A DNA stretch of 38,837 nt from Chloroherpetonaceae bacterium (GTDB lineage: Bacteria > Bacteroidota > Chlorobiia > Chlorobiales > Chloroherpetonaceae), in NCBI GenBank assembly GCA_028277445.1, contig JANQGG010000047.1:1-38837 (forward strand), given 5' to 3'. Below, in pieces: positions 7,899-15,894 of the stretch. How positions within the stretch are numbered: position 1 is the first letter of the stretch; each line of letters starts with the position of its first letter. The translations under genes and the position numbers were made by a program. The notes beneath the pieces are model-generated. The model searched no databases and was not told the DNA's origin. It saw only the letters and a program-made list of their open reading frames with translations.

Positions 7899-7927
7899 TT
7901 TGCGTTTTCGTGCATTGGTTGTATATT
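7899..7927 (+). promoter_or_regulatory. Possible promoter for the FmdB-like gene
   Basis: TTGCGT (7899-7904) and TATATT (7922-7927) are spaced by 17 bases, 80 bases ahead of the zinc-ribbon gene start. The match to a sigma-70-like promoter is moderate; FCB bacteria often use a different consensus, so this is only a candidate. Confidence 0.3.
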
Positions 7928-8006
7928 CTTACCCAAAGAATTATCAGGTTATTGGACGAAATTTTGTGTAACTTATTGTTTTATTAAAATTTAGGAGGAT
8001 TAGTAC

Positions 8007-8261
8007 ATGCCAACTTATCATTATCGATGTAATGAATGTGGTTTTGAACACGAGGCTATGCAGTCAATGTCTGAGGCACCATTAACCACATGTTCTAGTT
8101 GTGGCGAAGATGAATTGAAACGTGTAATTAGCGCTGGAGCCGGATTTGTGTTAAAAGGAAGCGGATTTTATAACACCGATTACAAAAATAGCTGTAAAGC
8201 TGAAAACAGCTCAGCGCCTGCAGCAGCGCCTTGTTGTGCCGGTGGTTCTTGCGGACTGTAA
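8007..8261 (+). CDS. FmdB family zinc-ribbon protein
   Basis: This 84-residue protein begins MPTYHYRCNECGFEHEAMQS, the FmdB/CxxC regulatory-protein signature, with the second zinc knuckle CSSCGEDELKRVISAGAG. The two CxxC pairs (residues 8-11 and 29-32) should bind one zinc. The tail is Ala/Ser-rich and ends CCAGGSCGL, as in many family members. The family is often annotated as putative regulators but its biochemical role is not established. A strong AGGAGG ribosome-binding site lies eight bases before the ATG, and an intrinsic terminator follows, so it is a single-gene unit. Confidence 0.93.
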   Translation: MPTYHYRCNECGFEHEAMQSMSEAPLTTCSSCGEDELKRVISAGAGFVLKGSGFYNTDYKNSCKAENSSAPAAAPCCAGGSCGL

Positions 8262-8286
8262 ATTCCAACGTTTACCAAAAATGATT

Positions 8287-8316
8287 AAGCCTTCTAATTT
8301 GAAGGCTTTTTTGTTT
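8287..8316 (+). terminator. Intrinsic terminator after the FmdB-like gene
   Basis: AAGCCTTC (8287-8294) pairs with GAAGGCTT (8301-8308) around a six-base loop and runs into TTTTTTG, a typical rho-independent terminator 25 bases after the stop codon. Confidence 0.85.
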
Positions 8317-8387
8317 TAAAAAAAACAGTAATCTTTCTTGGGTTGTAAGTTTCCTTTTAAACATCAAGTTGTCGGGATCGTAGATGA

Positions 8388-8422
8388 AAAGATGACAAGG
8401 GGAAATCCTTTAGAAATTAAAT
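8388..8422 (+). repeat. Direct repeat, left copy, flanking a TA pair
   Basis: The 35 bases starting AAAGATGACAAGGGGAAATC match 9023-9057 with three mismatches in 35. The copies lie on the same strand on either side of the antitoxin/toxin pair, about 635 bases apart. The similarity fades just past the right end. Confidence 0.75.
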
Positions 8423-8457
8423 TTGAAATCTATTCTTTATTAAATCGTTGTGTTGAT

Positions 8458-8658
8458 ATGAATAATATTGAACAGCTTGAACAAAGGGTCAGGGCATTAA
8501 ATCCAAACGAGTTGAACAGATTTCGTCAATGGTTTTTAGAATTTGATCATGAAGTTTGGGATCAGCAGATAGCGAATGATTATCGATCAGGCAAATTTGA
8601 TAAATTCATTGAGAGAGCCAAGTCTGAGTTTTCACAAGGTAAAGCTAAGGAACTTTGA
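8458..8658 (+). CDS. Small antitoxin-like protein paired with a RelE/ParE-like toxin
   Basis: A 66-residue protein from ATG 8458: MNNIEQLEQRVRALNPNELN, then RFRQWFLEFDHEVWDQQIAN and a basic tail. From recall of the family, proteins of this pattern ('LEQ...LSPEEL..FRQWFAEFDAEAWDRQ') are encoded directly upstream of short RelE/ParE-like proteins, and are annotated as hypothetical or antitoxin. The stop overlaps the TTG start of the next gene by three bases (TTGA), supporting a two-gene module. The frame is open upstream to 8338, but those codons include the repeat at 8388-8422 and look noncoding, so I keep the short form. Confidence 0.7.
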   Translation: MNNIEQLEQRVRALNPNELNRFRQWFLEFDHEVWDQQIANDYRSGKFDKFIERAKSEFSQGKAKEL

Positions 8659-8906
8659 AACACTATACGTCTTCAGATTTTTGGCAACACTTTCAAAATC
8701 TTCCAACAAATATTAAGCAACTTGCCGAAAAAAATTTCGAGTTGCTAAAAAGTAATCCTAAACACCCTTCCCTTCAATTGAAAAAAATTGATGAACTTTG
8801 GTCGGTTCGCATTGGTCTGCATTATAGAGCAATTGGCATAGACATTCAAGATGGTATTCAGTGAATTTGGATTGGCAGTCATACAGATTATGATAAAATC
8901 ATGTAG
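8655..8906 (+). pseudogene. RelE/ParE-like toxin interrupted by an in-frame TGA
   Basis: Starting at TTG 8655, 69 codons (MKHYTSSDFWQHFQNLPTNI ... LQLKKIDELWSVRIGLHYRA, ending DGIQ) reach a TGA at 8862-8864. The same frame then continues for 13 codons, IWIGSHTDYDKIM, to a TAG at 8904-8906. The family's normal C-terminus has the pattern 'DG..WFWIGTHAEYD', so the TGA sits where a Trp (TGG) is expected: a one-base change has probably removed the last strand. The toxin fold is otherwise complete, including the basic core 'LWSVRIGLHYRA'. It is probably inactive or altered; read-through or a sequencing error are alternatives. Confidence 0.75.
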
Positions 8907-9120
8907 TAATTATTAAAATGCATACAAATTGGAAGTTGGTTTGTTTATCAACTTTGGAAATAATTGCTTAACTGCAGAAGGTTGGCGTTATATCATTTAT
9001 CATTCTCAGAATCATGGGTAGCAAAGATGACATGGGGAAATCTTTTAGAAGTTAAATACCAAATATCATAAATCCATGAAATCTGATCATCTGTGAAAAT
9101 CATTGATTCAGACAAAAAGC
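8907..9120. other. Gene-free stretch between two TA pairs
   Basis: No coding frame is convincing here. Its only notable content is the right direct-repeat copy at 9023-9057. The sequence is AT-rich and reads like decayed DNA. Confidence 0.5.
9023..9057 (+). repeat. Direct repeat, right copy, flanking a TA pair
   Basis: AAAGATGACATGGGGAAATC and the next 15 bases match the left copy at 8388-8422 with three mismatches in 35. In the three-base phase of the left copy it would read MTWGNLLEVK against MTRGNPLEIK, so both may descend from one short coding or leader segment. Confidence 0.75.
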
Positions 9121-9495
9121 CTACCAAATGGCATGCTTATAATTCTCTAAAATATGTTGATCTTTTGATACAAAAACATTGCTATCAATGGCTGCATTGG
9201 ATACAATAATGCGATCAAATGGATCGCGGGTCCATGACATTTCCAATGCTCCAGCGACAATCGTATTAAAATCTTTATTACAAGTTTTCAGGTCAATTCT
9301 ATCTGATAAATCTGAATAAATTATTGAGGCTTTTTCGGTAATTCTTTGAATTTCAAATAAATATTGCAATTCCAAGAGTACTATTTGTGAAATGAACAGA
9401 TCATTTTCGTTGATTAATTTGTAGGCATTTGAACTTAATTTTTGAACATCCCCAGCATAAAGCCATACAACAACATGAGTATCAAGGTATATCAA
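9121..9495 (-). CDS. vapC: VapC-like PIN-domain ribonuclease toxin
   Basis: A 124-residue PIN protein with the acidic residues of the family in place: Asp5 in MIYLDTHVVVWLYAGD, Glu42 in VLLELQYLF, Asp91/Asp94 in MSWTRDPFDRIIVSNAA, and Asp112 in FVSKDQHIL. These bind the metal used for RNA cleavage, so it appears intact. It starts at TTG 9495, supported by a GGAG ribosome-binding site seven bases upstream, and overlaps the antitoxin gene by 14 bases. The RNA target is unknown. It belongs to the 'LDTHVVVWL' group, distinct from the PIN fragment at the window start. Confidence 0.9.
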   Translation of the reverse strand: MIYLDTHVVVWLYAGDVQKLSSNAYKLINENDLFISQIVLLELQYLFEIQRITEKASIIYSDLSDRIDLKTCNKDFNTIVAGALEMSWTRDPFDRIIVSNAAIDSNVFVSKDQHILENYKHAIW

Positions 9496-9718
9496 TTTTA
9501 ATCTCCTTTTCCCAACTGATATTTACCAGATCATCAGGATTACCATTAATCACATTGGGCCTAGATACCAGATTTTTAAGTTTATCAACCTTGTCTACAG
9601 GGGTTATTTGAAGTTTTTTACCTTCTTTCACGATTTCAAGTGAAACGCCTGTATTCAATACCTCATCAAGATATTTAATTATATTTGCCTCTAATTGCGA
9701 TGCTGTTATTGATTTCAT
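9482..9718 (-). CDS. Phd/YefM-like antitoxin partner of the VapC toxin
   Basis: A 78-residue protein beginning MKSITASQLEANIIKYLDEV, then GVSLEIVKEGKKLQITPVDK, the N-terminal DNA-binding fold of Phd/YefM and related VapB antitoxins. The C-terminal third (SRPNVINGNPDDLVNISWEK) would be the toxin-wrapping tail. It precedes the toxin gene with a 14-base overlap. By family it should bind VapC and repress its own promoter upstream of 9718. Confidence 0.85.
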   Translation of the reverse strand: MKSITASQLEANIIKYLDEVLNTGVSLEIVKEGKKLQITPVDKVDKLKNLVSRPNVINGNPDDLVNISWEKEIKIDIP

Positions 9719-9890
9719 GATCTATTTTGGCAATATTTTTTCTAAACAGATGGTCGTTTTGAAATTACAAACAGTGTTACTTAAAAATGTAAAACAAATT
9801 TTAATTTATTAAGCGATCCTTTTACATCAATAATTTAGATAAAAAGACTGCCTCATTATGTAACATGCCAACCTTTTTTGGAGGCCTTCA

Positions 9891-11090
9891 CTACAAAGGC
9901 GCATTTGGCACTTTCCCGCGTTTATTGAGCTTATAATATTTTTCCCATGCCAGTTTTGCCCAATGTGCCCACCTGCCAATCGGCGCAATAGCTTTATGCT
10001 CGTCCCTATAGATAAACGCAGCATCTTTGCCTAAATCCATCACACACATAATATTCAAATGCTGACTAAAGGTTTCGGTTTGAATTTTTCCGGATTCTTT
10101 GAGCGCAATATTGGTTGCCACGTTTCTGGCCATAGCTTCGGCTAAATGGCCTTGCTTGGCACGCCATTCCGGGCCTCTGAAATAGGCGCTATCGCCAATC
10201 ACATAACAATTATCGATATCTTCCAAATGACAGGTATCATCAATTGGATCGGCCTGGCAAAAATCGTTAATGGGCACAAATCCTGCGTCAGAGAGCGGTA
10301 AATCGGATTTTTGAAAAACAGGGTGACCCTGCATACCGGGTGTAAAAAGCGTTAAGTCGGTTTCCAGAAAATCGTGATCAACAAATGATATGCCGTTTGA
10401 TTGGAATTCTGTGATTTTATGACCGAAAATCGGTTTTATGCCTCGCTCCATAAAGAGTTTTTGAAGCACTTTTAATCCCGGACCACCTAATCGTTTACCG
10501 GCTTCCTGCGAAGGACTGAAAAACACCAGGCGAAATTTATCGCGCAATCCTTTTTGGCGAAGATAATAATCGAAGTTAAACAAGACTTCAAAAACCGGCC
10601 CTCCCCGAACCCCGGTCTGATCTTTTGGATTACCTGAAAATCCGCAAGCAATGGCACCGCTTCCTTTTTTTACGAGCTCGTTGAAGTGATCGCGGATTTT
10701 AACGGCTTCATCAGCTCCGCCACAGATGGAAAATGTGTGTTCGATGCCTTTGGGCTTAAGTGTTGTTCCACCTAATGCAACCACAAGGTAGTCGTATTGA
10801 TGGGTTTGTTTGTCGGTAGTAACCGTATTTGATTTTGAGACAATTTCAAGAACCGTTTCCTCTATAAAATTAAATCCCCTTAACCTTGCCAGTTCTTCTA
10901 AAGACATTGAAATATCTTCAGGTCGTCGTTTTCCAACCGGAATCCATATAGAGAGCGGGTATATAAAAACGGAAGGTTTGTTCGATATTAAATCAATCCG
11001 GTAGCCGGGTTTGTTTTTAAAGGCTTTGCTGAGTGATATGGCCGCTTCTAACCCCCCTATGCCACCACCGATGACTAAAATGCGTTTCAA
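9891..11090 (-). CDS. Sulfide:quinone-reductase-like FAD flavoprotein
   Basis: This 399-residue protein has an N-terminal FAD Rossmann motif (ILVIGGGIGGLEAAISLSKA), a second GG-type strand (YDYLVVALGGTTLKP), and the C-terminal FAD motif CYVIGDSAYF. Cysteines at GAIACGF (about 149) and near MCVMDLGKDAAF (about 350) fall close to the redox-active Cys positions of sulfide:quinone oxidoreductases, and GGPVFEVLFNFDYYLRQKGL is typical of that group. It may oxidise sulfide and pass electrons to membrane quinone, but NADH dehydrogenase-like or polysulfide roles are possible. It starts at TTG 11090 with AAAGGAGA six bases before, which decides the start. Confidence 0.75.
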   Translation of the reverse strand: MKRILVIGGGIGGLEAAISLSKAFKNKPGYRIDLISNKPSVFIYPLSIWIPVGKRRPEDISMSLEELARLRGFNFIEETVLEIVSKSNTVTTDKQTHQYDYLVVALGGTTLKPKGIEHTFSICGGADEAVKIRDHFNELVKKGSGAIACGFSGNPKDQTGVRGGPVFEVLFNFDYYLRQKGLRDKFRLVFFSPSQEAGKRLGGPGLKVLQKLFMERGIKPIFGHKITEFQSNGISFVDHDFLETDLTLFTPGMQGHPVFQKSDLPLSDAGFVPINDFCQADPIDDTCHLEDIDNCYVIGDSAYFRGPEWRAKQGHLAEAMARNVATNIALKESGKIQTETFSQHLNIMCVMDLGKDAAFIYRDEHKAIAPIGRWAHWAKLAWEKYYKLNKRGKVPNAPL

Positions 11091-11175
11091 GAGATTCTCC
11101 TTTCATACGGACAATTTTTTATATGCAACTGATTTGCAAATATAAAAAATTTGTGTCTATTCTAAAATCCTTACC

Positions 11176-12513
11176 CTAACGTTTAGGTTTTTCTTCAATG
11201 CGCCAGTTGAAATTGGGTAGATTTAAGTCGCGATTTTCAAGCATCCATTCCGGATACTGTTTACCTTCCACGCCTCCGGTAATTTTGATGCGATGCACTT
11301 TGTTGGATTTAAACAAAATATTGATTTCATCGCCCGAAGAGCGATTTGCGCCGCTTGGTGCTTCTTTATCATAAAGATGGTAAAGGCTTCGCGCCTCGCG
11401 ATAAACATCGGTACGTTCAAGTTTGGAATCGGGGTTAAAGGTCATGATCATATTTTTGCCAGAAAGCTGGTCAAACTTGGTTTCGGACGAAGAATCGGCA
11501 GAGCACAAAAATGCACGATCATAAATAAAGATTTTATCAATTTGATTTTTGTTCTCAGTGGTTTCTTTAAGCCGAATGATAATGGAATCCCCGGAAACTT
11601 GCGAATTATCGTACCATATGAGCGGATCGCCGGTAAGTACAATATGGTTTTGTTTCAAATAATACACCGCATCTTTGGCTTTTGCCGTAAGGCTGGCACG
11701 CCAGATTCGTACGCTATCGTTCATGACAATTCGCTGCAAACTATCTTCGGGATGTCGGAACGCATCCATTCGTAGGGATTTGATGATGAGCGTATCCGGA
11801 TTCGGCGACAATGGCGATTCAATTTGGGTCAGTATCGGTTGTTGCTCAATGAAACTGTGTTTGAGTGTATTAAAGTGCTCGCCATAACCGCCGGTAATTA
11901 TCATGTTGTCTTGTTCATTGACAATTTTAACATGATCAATCGCTATGGAATGGTCCAAGCGGCGGTAGTAGATTAAGCTATCGCAATAGATAACGGTTTC
12001 TTTGTCTTTTAGAGAGACCTCTTTGGAAAATCGCCCGATTTGGCTGTCGGAAAAATATTCACCATGCTTGCTTTTGAGAAGCACGTTTTGATCGCTTAAG
12101 CTGACATTGCTATCCAGGATAGAGTATTGGCGATCAGGGTAATAAAAACCTTCGTGCCCTTTTACGACAACCGTGTCGCGAGTAATAACCACGTTGCCAA
12201 CCAAATGAATTTTTTGGCTTTTCAAAAACTCCGTGGCCGTATCGCATTCAACCACGGTGGTTTCATCGCGAAATCTCACGTTGCCTATTGCTGAGCGGAT
12301 ACGCTCGGTAACGAACTTGCCGTATATTTTGTAGCTTTCTTCTCCACCGGCAACTTCATCGGCATATTCCAGATAGACTTTTTTTTCCGTGGTGTCATTA
12401 GGCGTTTGCGCCCAAAGGCTCATGATGTCAGAAGATGTGTCAGGGCAATCATATTGAACTATGAATATAAGTGCAGAGCAAAAAAGAAATTTGATAACTG
12501 AACCATGTGGCAT
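11176..12513 (-). CDS. OstA/LptA-like LPS export protein
   Basis: A 445-residue exported protein with an N-terminal hydrophobic leader. It carries repeated OstA-like beta-jellyroll units: GNVRFRDETTVVECDTATEF, VGNVVITRDTVVVKGHEGFY, EVSLKDKETVIYCDSLIYY and HIVLTGDPLIWYDNSQVSGD. In Proteobacteria LptA and the LptD N-domain use this fold to carry lipopolysaccharide through the periplasm. Proteins of about this length with several OstA units occur in Bacteroidota and Chlorobi and are presumed to do the same. It ends TAA at 11176 and is divergent from wecB with a 72-base gap. Confidence 0.85.
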   Translation of the reverse strand: MPHGSVIKFLFCSALIFIVQYDCPDTSSDIMSLWAQTPNDTTEKKVYLEYADEVAGGEESYKIYGKFVTERIRSAIGNVRFRDETTVVECDTATEFLKSQKIHLVGNVVITRDTVVVKGHEGFYYPDRQYSILDSNVSLSDQNVLLKSKHGEYFSDSQIGRFSKEVSLKDKETVIYCDSLIYYRRLDHSIAIDHVKIVNEQDNMIITGGYGEHFNTLKHSFIEQQPILTQIESPLSPNPDTLIIKSLRMDAFRHPEDSLQRIVMNDSVRIWRASLTAKAKDAVYYLKQNHIVLTGDPLIWYDNSQVSGDSIIIRLKETTENKNQIDKIFIYDRAFLCSADSSSETKFDQLSGKNMIMTFNPDSKLERTDVYREARSLYHLYDKEAPSGANRSSGDEINILFKSNKVHRIKITGGVEGKQYPEWMLENRDLNLPNFNWRIEEKPKR

Positions 12514-12585
12514 ATTTTTACGCTCGTTAAAAATTCAAAATAAATCCTCATCGGATAGTATAACAAATTAAGTCCAACAACAAGG

Positions 12586-13716
12586 ATGCTTAACGGAAAG
12601 GAAACCAAACCATTGAAAAAGATACTTTTGGTTGCCGGCGCTCGGCCAAATTTCATGAAAATTGCGCCATTGCATAACGCATTGGTTAAAAGCAATAAAT
12701 ATAAATCAATCATTTTGCATACGGGTCAGCATTACGATGCAAAAATGTCGAAAGTTTTTTTTGACGATCTCGGTTTGCCGGAACCGGATATTTATTTAGG
12801 GATAGGTTCGGGCTCCCACGCAGAGCAAACCGCAAAGGTAATGATTGATTTTGAAAAAGTTCTGCAAAAGGAAATCCCGGATATGGTTGTGGTTGTCGGC
12901 GATGTGAACTCAACGCTGGCTTGCTCAATCGTGGCGGCTAAACTTTTGGTGCCCGTTGCCCATGTGGAATCGGGTTTAAGAAGCGGCGACAGAGAAATGC
13001 CGGAAGAGATCAACCGTATTGTTACCGATTCGATATCCGATTTGTTGTTTGTCAGTGAGCCAAGCGGGATGCACAATCTGGTGGCGGAAGGCAAACCGGA
13101 TGAACGCATGTTTTTTGTTGGCAATATTATGATCGATAGCTTGGTGAATCATATCCAAAAAGCCAATGAATCGGATATTTTAGAGAAAGTGGGGTTAGAG
13201 CCACAAAAGTACACGTTAATAACCTTGCATCGTCCCAGCAATGTTGATGGCAAGGAAAATCTTCAAAAAGCGCTTCGAATTTTTAAGCAGATTACGCTTG
13301 TTTCAACGGTTGTATTCCCGGTTCATCCCAGAACCCGCAAGCGTTTTGAGGACTTTGGTTTGATGGACGAGATCAACGCCAATAAAAAAATTATGCTTTT
13401 AGACCCCCAAGGGTATATTGAGTTTTTAAAACTTATGAAAGATGCGGCATTGGTGCTTACGGATTCAGGCGGCATCCAGGAAGAAACCACGGTTTTGGGT
13501 GTGCCGTGTTTAACCATGAGAGAAAATACCGAGCGTCCCGTAACCATTACGGTAGGAACAAATCAGCTGGTGGGTACGGAAGAAAGCGAAGTAAAGGCCA
13601 AAGCCATGGAAGTGCTTTCGGGGACGACAAAAACCGGTAAAATTCCTGAAAAATGGGATGGAAAAACGGCTGAGCGAATTGTTGAATGTTTTGATAACGT
13701 GTTTGCCCAGTGGTAA
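12586..13716 (+). CDS. wecB: UDP-N-acetylglucosamine 2-epimerase (non-hydrolysing)
   Basis: A 376-residue enzyme that interconverts UDP-GlcNAc and UDP-ManNAc for surface polysaccharides. Motifs in order: ARPNFMKIAPL near residue 19, ILHTGQHYDAKMS, VHGDVNST-like VVVGDVNSTLACSIVAAKL, VAHVESGLRSGDREMPEEIN, the TLHRPSNVDG site, FPVHPRTRKRFEDFG and LTDSGGIQEETTVLGVPCLT. All expected catalytic acids and His are present. ATG 12586 is kept, but TTG 12613, nine codons in, has a better-spaced GGAAAGGA and begins MKKILLV like most homologues. First gene of a wecB-rhomboid-ABC cluster. Confidence 0.95.
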   Translation: MLNGKETKPLKKILLVAGARPNFMKIAPLHNALVKSNKYKSIILHTGQHYDAKMSKVFFDDLGLPEPDIYLGIGSGSHAEQTAKVMIDFEKVLQKEIPDMVVVVGDVNSTLACSIVAAKLLVPVAHVESGLRSGDREMPEEINRIVTDSISDLLFVSEPSGMHNLVAEGKPDERMFFVGNIMIDSLVNHIQKANESDILEKVGLEPQKYTLITLHRPSNVDGKENLQKALRIFKQITLVSTVVFPVHPRTRKRFEDFGLMDEINANKKIMLLDPQGYIEFLKLMKDAALVLTDSGGIQEETTVLGVPCLTMRENTERPVTITVGTNQLVGTEESEVKAKAMEVLSGTTKTGKIPEKWDGKTAERIVECFDNVFAQW

Positions 13717-13736
13717 GCTAAAACAAAGAAACTGGT

Positions 13737-14321
13737 ATGGCTGTTTTACTATTAATTGTCATTGTACTTGCAAGTTGGTGGGGGTTTGGATCGGGCAGAG
13801 CCTATATGAACCAATTGACTTGCCATCCCTATAGCGTGGTGCATCAGCGAAAATGGTATATGCTGATCACCAGCGGCTTTTTGCATGCCGATTTAAACCA
13901 TCTTATTTTCAATGCAATATCGTATTTCTTTTTTGCCTTACCGCTTGAGCGAATCATAGGATCGGAAGCGTTTTTGGCGGTATTTTTAGGAAGTATGGTT
14001 TTAAGCGATATCCCTTCGATAATGAAGTACCATAACGATCCCGGGTACCGAAGTGTTGGTGCATCGGGAGGGGTTAGCGGGGTGATCTTCAGCTACATCT
14101 TATTTGATCCCAACAGTAAAATCTATTTGTTTTTAATTCCGATTGGTATTCCGGCATTTTTATTTGCGATTTTGTATCTGGCCTATTCCTTTTATGCGGA
14201 TCGTTTAGGTCAGGATTACATCAACCATAGCGCTCATCTTTGGGGAGGCGTGGCCGGAGCGGCAATTACCATAATGCTTTATCCAAATGTTCTGCCATTG
14301 TTTTTTCAGCAGATTTTTTAG
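13737..14321 (+). CDS. Rhomboid family intramembrane serine protease
   Basis: A 194-residue membrane protein with about six hydrophobic segments. The catalytic pair is visible: Ser110 in RSVGASGGVSG (GxSG motif) and His167 in NHSAHLWGGVAG. The HADLNHLIFNAISYF stretch (residues 50-64) matches the conserved His/Asn helix that forms the oxyanion site. Rhomboids cut single-span membrane proteins within the bilayer; the substrate is unknown. Twenty bases after wecB and 10 before the ABC ATPase gene, so probably cotranscribed, although a functional link is not obvious. Confidence 0.92.
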   Translation: MAVLLLIVIVLASWWGFGSGRAYMNQLTCHPYSVVHQRKWYMLITSGFLHADLNHLIFNAISYFFFALPLERIIGSEAFLAVFLGSMVLSDIPSIMKYHNDPGYRSVGASGGVSGVIFSYILFDPNSKIYLFLIPIGIPAFLFAILYLAYSFYADRLGQDYINHSAHLWGGVAGAAITIMLYPNVLPLFFQQIF

Positions 14322-14331
14322 CTAAGCCATT

Positions 14332-14988
14332 ATGCCGGAAAGTGTAATCAGGTTTGAGGACGTTTGCGTTCAGGTTAAGAATAAATCTATTCTTAAAGAC
14401 ATCACTTTTCATGTAAATCGTGAAGAGCAATGTGTACTTGTTGGAAAATCGGGTTCGGGTAAAAGCACCATTCTTAAAACCCTGTTGGGGTTTTATAAAC
14501 CACAGAAAGGCACGATTTATTTTAATGGACGCCTGATTGATCAAACTCACATTCATCATGTAAGGCAGCAAATCGCTTACATTGGTCAGGAGCCAGTTTT
14601 GGGAGCAGAGAGGGTTAAAGAGGCGCTGTTGTTACCATTTACATTTAAAATTCATCGACAAAAAACCCCCGGTCATGAAAAGCTTATTGAAATTTTAACG
14701 ATGCTCTGCTTAAAGCCGGAGATTCTAAAACAGCAAACCGGGGAGATTTCGGGCGGTGAAAAACAACGGCTCGTAATTGCGCGGGCGTTGCTGTTAGGGA
14801 AAACGGTGTTTTTATGTGATGAAGTCACCTCGGCGTTAGATCCTGAAAACAAAACATTGGTTATGGATCAGTTATTTCAAAAGCAGCATACGGTGATGTC
14901 TGTTTCACATGATCCCGAATGGATTGCACGTTGCCATACAGAATTCACGGTTTTGGATGGAACATTAATCAAGAATCCACATGATTGA
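14332..14988 (+). CDS. ABC transporter ATP-binding protein (FetA-like)
   Basis: A 218-residue ATPase subunit with Walker A VGKSGSGKST (residues about 39-48), a Q-loop at AYIGQEPV, the signature SGGEKQRLVIARALL, Walker B VFLCDEVTSALDPE and the H-loop MSVSHDPEWIA. Its gene overlaps the following permease gene by eight bases. Because that permease is of the FetB family, this is best read as the ATPase of a FetAB-type exporter, described in E. coli as linked to iron efflux; the real substrate here is not shown by sequence. Confidence 0.9.
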   Translation: MPESVIRFEDVCVQVKNKSILKDITFHVNREEQCVLVGKSGSGKSTILKTLLGFYKPQKGTIYFNGRLIDQTHIHHVRQQIAYIGQEPVLGAERVKEALLLPFTFKIHRQKTPGHEKLIEILTMLCLKPEILKQQTGEISGGEKQRLVIARALLLGKTVFLCDEVTSALDPENKTLVMDQLFQKQHTVMSVSHDPEWIARCHTEFTVLDGTLIKNPHD

Positions 14989-15766
14989 TCTCTCTTTAGA
15001 AAAGCTTGTCATTTTATATGTGTTGCTCTTATTACCGCTTGGGTTGATCTATCGGTATAGTTCATCGATCTTAAAAAGCGCCGCCATCAGTGTCGTTCGT
15101 ATGACATTGCAACTCTTTTTCATTGGAATATACCTCAAGTATATTTTCCAGTTCAACAGCGTTTGGATAAATCTGCTGTGGATTATCATCATGGTTGTGG
15201 CGGCAAATATTACCATTACCAAGCAAGCCGGACTTTCGAACCGAAAAATGTTTTTACCAACGGTTCTGGGCTTAAGCCTGAGTACCCTATTGATGTCGGG
15301 AGTTTTGATTTTGATGGTTGTGCAGCCAACGCCATTTTACGATGCACGTTACCTGATTCCATTAACCGGAATGATCTTGGGCAACAGTTTAAGAAGCAAT
15401 GTGCTGGCGTTGGATCGTTTTTACAGCGAAATTCGCCGCAATAAAGAAACATTTGTGGGCTATCTTCTTATGGGAGCAAGCTTAAACGAAGCGATCAAAC
15501 CGTATTTAAGCCAAGCGCTTAAAACGGCGCTAAATCCGTTTATTGCTACAATGACGACCATCGGTTTGGTATCCTTGCCCGGCATGATGACCGGCCAAAT
15601 CCTCGGCGGTTCGCCACCGTTTGAAGCTGTGAAATATCAAATTGCCATTGTTATTTGCATCTTTTGTTCAATGGCCTTAACATCCGTTTTGAATATTTTC
15701 TTTAGTTTGAATGTTGCATTTAATGATTACAACATGCTTAATGACGAGATTTTTCTTGAATCCTAA
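14981..15766 (+). CDS. FetB/UPF0014 family ABC permease
   Basis: A 261-residue integral membrane protein with about seven hydrophobic segments. Family-specific sequence includes AAISVVRMTLQLFFIGIYLK, PLTGMILGNSLRSNVLALDR, then GASLNEAIKPYLSQALKTAL and the highly conserved GLVSLPGMMTGQILGGSPPF EA region. It pairs with the overlapping ATPase upstream. FetB-type permeases are implicated in iron export and metal stress resistance in E. coli; the same role is an inference here. Confidence 0.9.
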   Translation: MIDLSLEKLVILYVLLLLPLGLIYRYSSSILKSAAISVVRMTLQLFFIGIYLKYIFQFNSVWINLLWIIIMVVAANITITKQAGLSNRKMFLPTVLGLSLSTLLMSGVLILMVVQPTPFYDARYLIPLTGMILGNSLRSNVLALDRFYSEIRRNKETFVGYLLMGASLNEAIKPYLSQALKTALNPFIATMTTIGLVSLPGMMTGQILGGSPPFEAVKYQIAIVICIFCSMALTSVLNIFFSLNVAFNDYNMLNDEIFLES

Positions 15767-15894
15767 TCAGCGTAAACTTTTTTTTCTTGCATGCATTTTT
15801 TATCAAGGATTTCCGATGGATTTTGTAGTTTAGCATTGAACGAATGCCAAAGATGAGTAATAAGATAAAAGCCCTTTGAGAAGGCTACAGAGTT

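Noticed and set aside
8338-8457. Upstream extension of the antitoxin-like gene
   Set aside because: It includes the direct repeat and starts at TTG without a ribosome site; the family begins at the ATG at 8458.
11293-11775. 160-codon plus-strand frame opposite the OstA-like gene
   Set aside because: Antisense shadow; the minus-strand frame has the clear family pattern.
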